Assembly: GCA_002308575.1 (NCBI GenBank)
Contig: DBVY01000020.1
Span: 1 to 9,079 of the forward strand
Source: Christensenella sp. UBA1252
GTDB taxonomy: Bacteria; Bacillota; Clostridia; Christensenellales; CAG-1252
Direction: 5' to 3'
DNA length: 9,079 bases
The translations under genes were made by a program, and so were the position numbers. This document shows, in pieces, positions 6,114 to 9,079 of the stretch (the stretch's first letter is position 1; each line of letters opens with the position of its first letter). The notes under the pieces are model-generated. The model ran no database searches and was not told the origin of the DNA. It was given only the letters and a program-made list of their open reading frames with translations.

Positions 6114-6749
6114 TTATGAAATCGACCGATTGTTTTCGGCATAAAACTCGCAACGATCCTTTAACAAACATTCCGCACACGAAGGGTTTTTCGCGCGACA
6201 AACGTAACGCCCGTGATGGATCAATAGATGATGCACGTGCGCCCAACTCTTTTGCGGGAACGCCGCGCACAGATCTTTTTCAACCGCCATCGGATCCTTT
6301 CCGTTTGACAAACCGAGCCGATGACTCAAACGAAAAACGTGCGTATCGACGGCGAATGCGTCACCGCCGAACGCGACGGCGTACACGACGTTCGCCGTTT
6401 TTCTGCCGACGCCGGGAAGCGTTTCAAGCTCTTCGCGAGAAGAAGGCGTTACCCCGCCGAAACGATCCAAGATCGCCTGTGCGGCACCCTTTACGTTCCT
6501 CGCTTTATCGTGATAGAACCCACAGCTTTTGATCGCGTTTTCGAGGGTTACAGTATCCATTGCGACAATTGCTTCGGGTGTGTTCGCCGTTTTGAAAAGC
6601 TCTTTCGTTACGACGTTGACGCGTTTATCCGTGCATTGCGCGGAAAGAATGACCGCAACGAGAAGCTCGAAGGGCGATGAAAAAACAAGTTCGCATTCCG
6701 CGTTCGGATGCATGGTTTCGAGATCTCGAACGATTTTTTGCGTATCCAT
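6114..6749 (-). CDS. nth: Endonuclease III (DNA glycosylase/AP lyase)
   Basis: This encodes 211 residues, the normal length. It excises oxidised pyrimidines and cleaves the abasic site by beta-elimination in base excision repair. The helix-hairpin-helix is LPGVGRKTA (111-119) with catalytic Lys117; the catalytic Asp is in VDTHVFR (Asp135). The 4Fe-4S cluster ligands have the classic Cys-6-Cys-2-Cys-5-Cys spacing (184, 191, 194, 200). The N-terminus has the expected PFELLVAVILSAQCTD block. ATG 6749 has no Shine-Dalgarno, and the promoter -10 box is 6 nt upstream, so it should be read from a leaderless mRNA. It is followed 17 nt later by obg. An obg-nth pairing is not functionally obvious and is probably just co-transcription. 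Confidence 0.97.
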   Translation of the reverse strand: MDTQKIVRDLETMHPNAECELVFSSPFELLVAVILSAQCTDKRVNVVTKELFKTANTPEAIVAMDTVTLENAIKSCGFYHDKARNVKGAAQAILDRFGGVTPSSREELETLPGVGRKTANVVYAVAFGGDAFAVDTHVFRLSHRLGLSNGKDPMAVEKDLCAAFPQKSWAHVHHLLIHHGRYVCRAKNPSCAECLLKDRCEFYAENNRSIS

Positions 6750-6755
6750 ACATAG

Positions 6756-6784
6756 AATATATCATAATTTCGCCTTTTTCTCAA
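6756..6784 (-). promoter_or_regulatory. SigmaA-type promoter of nth-obg-yhbY, predicted leaderless
   Basis: Reverse-strand TTGAGA (6779-6784), a 17-bp spacer and TATATT (6756-6761). Exactly 6 nt separate the -10 box from ATG 6749, so the standard 7-nt distance puts transcription start on the A of the initiator codon. It lies directly beyond the DUF3343 terminator. Confidence 0.75.
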
Positions 6785-6817
6785 CGGTTTGTTGATGATT
6801 CACACAAAAGGACGGAT

Positions 6818-6842
6818 AAAAAAAAGGGCGCGAACCGCGCCC
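6818..6842 (-). terminator. Strong intrinsic terminator of the DUF3343 gene
   Basis: Reverse-strand GGGCGCG, a GTT loop and CGCGCCC (7-bp, all G-C stem), followed by eight T. It starts 8 nt after the TAG stop of the DUF3343 gene. Together with the nth promoter it accounts for the whole 6750-6850 gap. Confidence 0.93.
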
Positions 6843-6850
6843 GACGGAAG

Positions 6851-7072
6851 CTAAATTTTATAAAACCCTTTAAACGAAAAGTAATCCCCTTCGGAAAGCA
6901 CTCTTTGCGCCGTTCGCAAGTCGTTTCTGCGAAATCTTACGGACAATCCGCAAGCGGACGAGATCCTAGAAGGCGTGTTGACCGCGGCAACCCGCGCTCC
7001 GTTTCGACGCATCGCCGTTCCGAATTCGATCGCTTCCCTTCTGGACTTAAAAACCGCTATGATATCATTCAT
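6851..7072 (-). CDS. DUF3343 putative Se/S carrier-like protein
   Basis: This encodes 73 residues. It shows the DUF3343 layout: an opening strand (MNDIIAVFKS), a helix with the EAIEFGTAMRRNG pattern, the strand ARVAAVNTPSRISSACGLSVRF, then a second helix and strand. The single Cys41 lies in the family's conserved 'P-R-x-[IL]-S-x-x-CG' segment and would be the presumed S/Se-binding residue. The family is annotated as a putative selenium/sulfur carrier; its biochemistry is not settled. GGAG lies 8 nt before ATG 7072, and a strong terminator follows at once, so it is a single-gene transcript. It is divergent from the cysteine-desulfurase-family gene (85 bp between starts). The Arg/Lys-rich C-terminal half is consistent with contact to an acidic partner or RNA, which is speculative. 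Confidence 0.88.
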   Translation of the reverse strand: MNDIIAVFKSRREAIEFGTAMRRNGARVAAVNTPSRISSACGLSVRFRRNDLRTAQRVLSEGDYFSFKGFYKI

Positions 7073-7124
7073 TCTTTTTTCTCCTTTGTAACGTATGTAG
7101 GGACACGGGATCGACGGTTCTCAA

Positions 7125-7148
7125 TATAATATATTAGCGAAAAAGGAG
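7125..7148 (+). promoter_or_regulatory. Putative -10 box and ribosome binding site of the desulfurase gene
   Basis: A perfect TATAAT (7125-7130) lies 27 nt before ATG 7158. No good -35 is visible at 16-18 bp (the best is GGGACA at 19 bp). AAAGGAG (7142-7148) ends 9 nt before the ATG. Unlike nth and nadD, this gene has a conventional leader of about 20 nt. A reverse-strand TTGAGA (7119-7124) abuts this -10 and could serve the DUF3343 gene, but its -10 (TACATA, 19 bp away) is poor. Confidence 0.5.
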
Positions 7149-7157
7149 AAAGTTTCT

Positions 7158-8291
7158 ATGATCTATTTCGACAATGCCGCAACCACGAGATACAAGCCGA
7201 AGAAAGCGATCCGCGCCGCCGTAAAAGCAATGAAAAAGAGCGCGAATCCCGGGCGAAGCAGTCACCGCGACGCGATTGAAGCGGCGATTATGATCCAACA
7301 AACGCGCGAAGACCTCTTATCGTTCGTAAACGCGAAGCATCATTCCGTTGCGTTCACAAAAAACTGCACCGAAGCCTTAAATCTCGCGATTCTCGGCACG
7401 GCGAAACTCGGCGGGCATGTCATAACGACGGCGTTTGAGCACAATTCCGTTCTGCGCCCGCTATATATGCTGAAAAAGGAAGGTTTGATCGCCTTAACGA
7501 TCGTAGAACCAACAAAAAGCGGAACACTCGACGTGCATGCGATCGAACGCGCGATCAACGAAAAAACCTATTTGATTTGCGTTACGGGAATGAGCAACGT
7601 GACGGGCTACGCGCCGCCCCTATCGGAGATCGGGGAAATCGCTTCTAAACACGGAATTCTTCTTTCCGTGGACGGCGCGCAATCGCTCGGGCATATCCCG
7701 ACCGATATGGAAAAATGCGGGATCGACCTGCTCGCCGGTGCGGGACACAAAAGTCTGCACGGCGCTTCGGGAACGGGCTTTCTCGTCTTTAACAAAAAAA
7801 TCTTCGTCAATCCGATCAATTACGGCGGAACGGGAACGGAAAGCGACAATTTGCGCCAACCTTTTTACCCGCCCGAAAGCCTCGAATCGGGAACGCTGAA
7901 CACGGTTGGTATCGCAGCTTTGAAAGAAGGACTCCTTTGGACGAAAGATCATTTCTCATCTATCGAAGAAAAGACGAAAAAACTTTCCTGCTTTTTACAC
8001 GAAGAACTCGGAAAAATCGGAAGAATCAACCTTTATTCCGTTCCGGGAAGCCCGATCGTTACGTTTGCTTTGAAAGAGGCAAATAACGCCGAAGTTACGG
8101 ACCGATTGAACGAAGAATTCGGGATCGGCGTTCGATACGGCTTGCATTGCGCCCCGTTGATCCACAAAGCGATCGGAAGCCCGAAAGGCGGTGCGATCCG
8201 CGCGAGTATCGGTTTCAACAACTCGAAAAGAAATGCCGAAGCGCTCGTTCGAGCGATTCAAACGATCGCCCGCGATACGGAATCGACATAA
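7158..8291 (+). CDS. Cysteine desulfurase family PLP enzyme (class V aminotransferase)
   Basis: This encodes 377 residues. The N-terminus MIYFDNAATT is the short form typical of the separate 'cysteine desulfurase family' clade near NifS/Csd. Visible active-site features are His95 (EHNSV, stacks on PLP), Asp172 and Gln175 (VDGAQ), the PLP Schiff-base Lys198 (GAGHKSLHG), and a reactive Cys331 in GLHCAP near the C-terminus, followed by GGAIRASIGFNN. The expected chemistry is removal of S (or Se) from cysteine (or selenocysteine) as a protein-bound persulfide. Established knowledge: members of this clade, DUF3343 proteins and SelD are found together in loci for selenium-dependent molybdenum hydroxylases; none of the other parts is in this window. 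It has a good Shine-Dalgarno and is divergent from the DUF3343 gene, which fits a donor-carrier pair. The exact substrate is not decidable from sequence. Confidence 0.92.
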   Translation: MIYFDNAATTRYKPKKAIRAAVKAMKKSANPGRSSHRDAIEAAIMIQQTREDLLSFVNAKHHSVAFTKNCTEALNLAILGTAKLGGHVITTAFEHNSVLRPLYMLKKEGLIALTIVEPTKSGTLDVHAIERAINEKTYLICVTGMSNVTGYAPPLSEIGEIASKHGILLSVDGAQSLGHIPTDMEKCGIDLLAGAGHKSLHGASGTGFLVFNKKIFVNPINYGGTGTESDNLRQPFYPPESLESGTLNTVGIAALKEGLLWTKDHFSSIEEKTKKLSCFLHEELGKIGRINLYSVPGSPIVTFALKEANNAEVTDRLNEEFGIGVRYGLHCAPLIHKAIGSPKGGAIRASIGFNNSKRNAEALVRAIQTIARDTEST

Positions 8292-8310
8292 TCGATCGTT
8301 TTACGACCAA

Positions 8311-8337
8311 AACGAAAAAACAACGCCCTTTTTCGTT
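8311..8337. other. AT-rich hairpin between the desulfurase and divIVA-like genes
   Basis: AACGAAAAA and TTTTTCGTT form a perfect 9-bp inverted repeat around a 9-nt loop, 19 bp after the desulfurase stop. No proper U-run follows on either strand, so termination would be weak. It sits where the -35 element of the next promoter would fall. Confidence 0.3.
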
Positions 8338-8350
8338 CGTTTCCCGCCTT

Positions 8351-8368
8351 TATAATGAGCGTGAGGTG
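8351..8368 (+). promoter_or_regulatory. -10 box and 5'-terminal Shine-Dalgarno of the divIVA-like gene
   Basis: A perfect TATAAT (8351-8356) is followed after 7 nt by AGGTGA (8364-8369) and, 4 nt later, ATG 8374. Transcription is expected near 8363-8364, giving a leader of about 10 nt that begins with the Shine-Dalgarno. The -35 is weak (T-rich, no TTGACA match at 16-18 bp). Confidence 0.6.
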
Positions 8369-8373
8369 AAACC

Positions 8374-8964
8374 ATGACGAGATTCAAAAACGCCGTGCAC
8401 GGTTATGATAAAAAACAAGTAAACGAATACTTGGAAAAGCTGACGGAGCATAATGAAGCGAAGATCCGCGAACTTGAAGATTGTGTGGAAAGGTTGAAAC
8501 AGGAAAACGATTATTTGTACGCGAAAAACGCGGAGTACAGAAGAAACGAAGAGCGTGTTTCGGGCGCGATCTTAGAGGCGTTGGAAATCAAAGGAAAGAT
8601 CGAAAAAGAAATGGAAGAAAAGATCGCGTTGGAAGAAGACAGATTGCTCGCTTTTAAAAACAAATGGACGGCGTTTGCGCGCGGTTTGAACGGGAACAAC
8701 GCGGACTCGGTGATCGAGGATCTCGACGCTTACGTTTACTCTTTTCGCGATGCGTTTATAAAAAAAGCAAATCGCGATCTGAACGTCAAAAGCGAAGGAG
8801 ATCCCGCGGAGATCAGCTATCGAAAAGAACAAAAACGAATCGAGCGCTCCAAAAACAAATCGACAATCCGCCCCACCGAAGAAAAAATGAGCGCGGCGTC
8901 TCTTTTCGAGGAAGAAACAGCCGCGCAAAAAATGAACGATACTTGCGGATTTACCGACGATTAA
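8374..8964 (+). CDS. DivIVA-domain coiled-coil protein
   Basis: This encodes 196 residues. The N-terminus (FKNAVHGYDKKQVNEYLEKL, about residues 4-23) matches the DivIVA/GpsB membrane-binding and dimerisation segment, F-x-x-x-x-x-GYD-x-x-x-V-x-x-[FY]. It is followed by a long, highly charged heptad-like coiled coil (about 24-90), a second helical stretch (about 93-130) and a polar, probably disordered tail ending in GFTDD. DivIVA-family proteins bind curved or septal membrane and recruit division or cell-wall proteins. Which member this is (DivIVA, GpsB-like or a lineage-specific paralogue) cannot be told; canonical divIVA usually lies in the dcw/ylm cluster, which is not seen here. The start is supported by AGGTGA 4 nt upstream. 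The stop is one base from the stop of the convergent gene at the right edge. Confidence 0.8.
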   Translation: MTRFKNAVHGYDKKQVNEYLEKLTEHNEAKIRELEDCVERLKQENDYLYAKNAEYRRNEERVSGAILEALEIKGKIEKEMEEKIALEEDRLLAFKNKWTAFARGLNGNNADSVIEDLDAYVYSFRDAFIKKANRDLNVKSEGDPAEISYRKEQKRIERSKNKSTIRPTEEKMSAASLFEEETAAQKMNDTCGFTDD

Positions 8965-8965
8965 A

Positions 8966-9079
8966 TCAACCTTTGTTCTTTGCGAGAAGCTTTTGCTTTA
9001 ATTCGTACAGTTTTTCCGAAAGGTCGACCTTAAAGATCTCGGGCAACGTCACGCGCTTGTATTGCTCCCAAAATCTCGA
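8966..9079 (-). CDS. C-terminal fragment of a gene entering from the right, possibly nicotinate phosphoribosyltransferase
   Basis: On the reverse strand, 37 codons are open from the right edge to TGA (8966-8968). The reading includes WEQYKRVTLPEIFKVDLSEK and then LYELKQKLL. The pattern 'YKR, x, x-P-x-x-[FY]-KVDLS-x-x-L-[WY]-x-LK-x-x-L' resembles the C-terminal tail of nicotinate phosphoribosyltransferases, which feed NaMN to NadD. With so few residues this is a tentative identification. Codon use matches the neighbours, and the end is 1 bp from the divIVA-like stop, so it is very likely a real gene end. Confidence 0.5.
   Translation of the reverse strand, partial: SRFWEQYKRVTLPEIFKVDLSEKLYELKQKLLAKNKG

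Noticed and set aside
5530..6144. Long plus-strand open frame opposite obg.
   Set aside because: Obg motifs cover the other strand completely; the plus-strand product is Arg/Phe-rich low-quality sequence typical of antisense frames.
6097..6270. Upstream extension of the obg frame by 58 codons.
   Set aside because: It overlaps the catalytic C-terminus of nth, and Obg proteins begin at MFLDYV.
7079..7157. Riboswitch or leader RNA between the DUF3343 and desulfurase genes.
   Set aside because: The gap is only 85 bp, with no clear stem-loops or terminator/antiterminator pair on either strand.
8297..8314. CGTTTT / AAAACG inverted repeat as terminator of the desulfurase gene.
   Set aside because: Only 6 bp, mostly A-T, and not followed by a U-run.

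Overview
The window looks like a compact chromosomal segment of an uncultured anaerobic Bacillota (Clostridia-like; a Christensenellales-type gut lineage is my guess). The reasons are the gene set (rsfS, nadD-yqeK, obg, yhbY, a DivIVA-like protein, DUF3343, a class V aminotransferase of the shorter 'cysteine desulfurase family' type), SigmaA-type promoters, intrinsic terminators with U-runs, and moderate G+C by eye. I see no phage genes, insertion sequences, CRISPR arrays, tRNA or rRNA. Most of the content is core housekeeping.

Layout, left to right. (1) 1-1730, minus: a YgiQ-type radical SAM protein whose C-terminus runs off the left edge. It has its own promoter, directly after the terminator of the next unit. 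(2) 1809-3672, minus: a NAD/ribosome operon. It holds a NadD-YqeK fusion (NAD synthesis plus an HD phosphohydrolase), the ribosome silencing factor RsfS and a small exported protein, and ends in a UUCG-loop terminator. (3) 3768-4535, plus: a four-helix membrane protein with a cytosolic alpha/beta core that looks like a degenerate nuclease-type fold. Its 3' end overlaps that of yhbY. (4) 4528-6749, minus: nth-obg-yhbY (DNA repair glycosylase, ribosome-assembly GTPase, ribosome-associated RNA-binding protein). (5) 6851-7072, minus, and 7158-8291, plus: a divergent pair of a DUF3343 putative Se/S carrier and a cysteine-desulfurase-family PLP enzyme. (6) 8374-8964, plus: a DivIVA-type coiled-coil protein. 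(7) 8966-9079, minus: the last 37 codons of a gene entering from the right, possibly nicotinate phosphoribosyltransferase.

The most interesting signal is in the transcription and translation starts, not the gene list. Two operons (nadD-yqeK and nth) have near-consensus promoters with exact 17-bp spacers whose -10 box lies only 6-7 nt before the initiator ATG, so their mRNAs should be leaderless. Two other genes (ygiQ and the divIVA-like gene) share a matching start layout: TATAAT, 6-7 nt, AGGTGA, 4 nt, ATG. This places the Shine-Dalgarno at the extreme 5' end of the transcript. Internal operon genes use mostly ordinary GGAG-type sites. Other points of interest are the divergent Se/S carrier-desulfurase pair, the NadD-YqeK fusion with an unusual HKEH nucleotide-binding motif, and a strong excess of GATC with near absence of GGCC.
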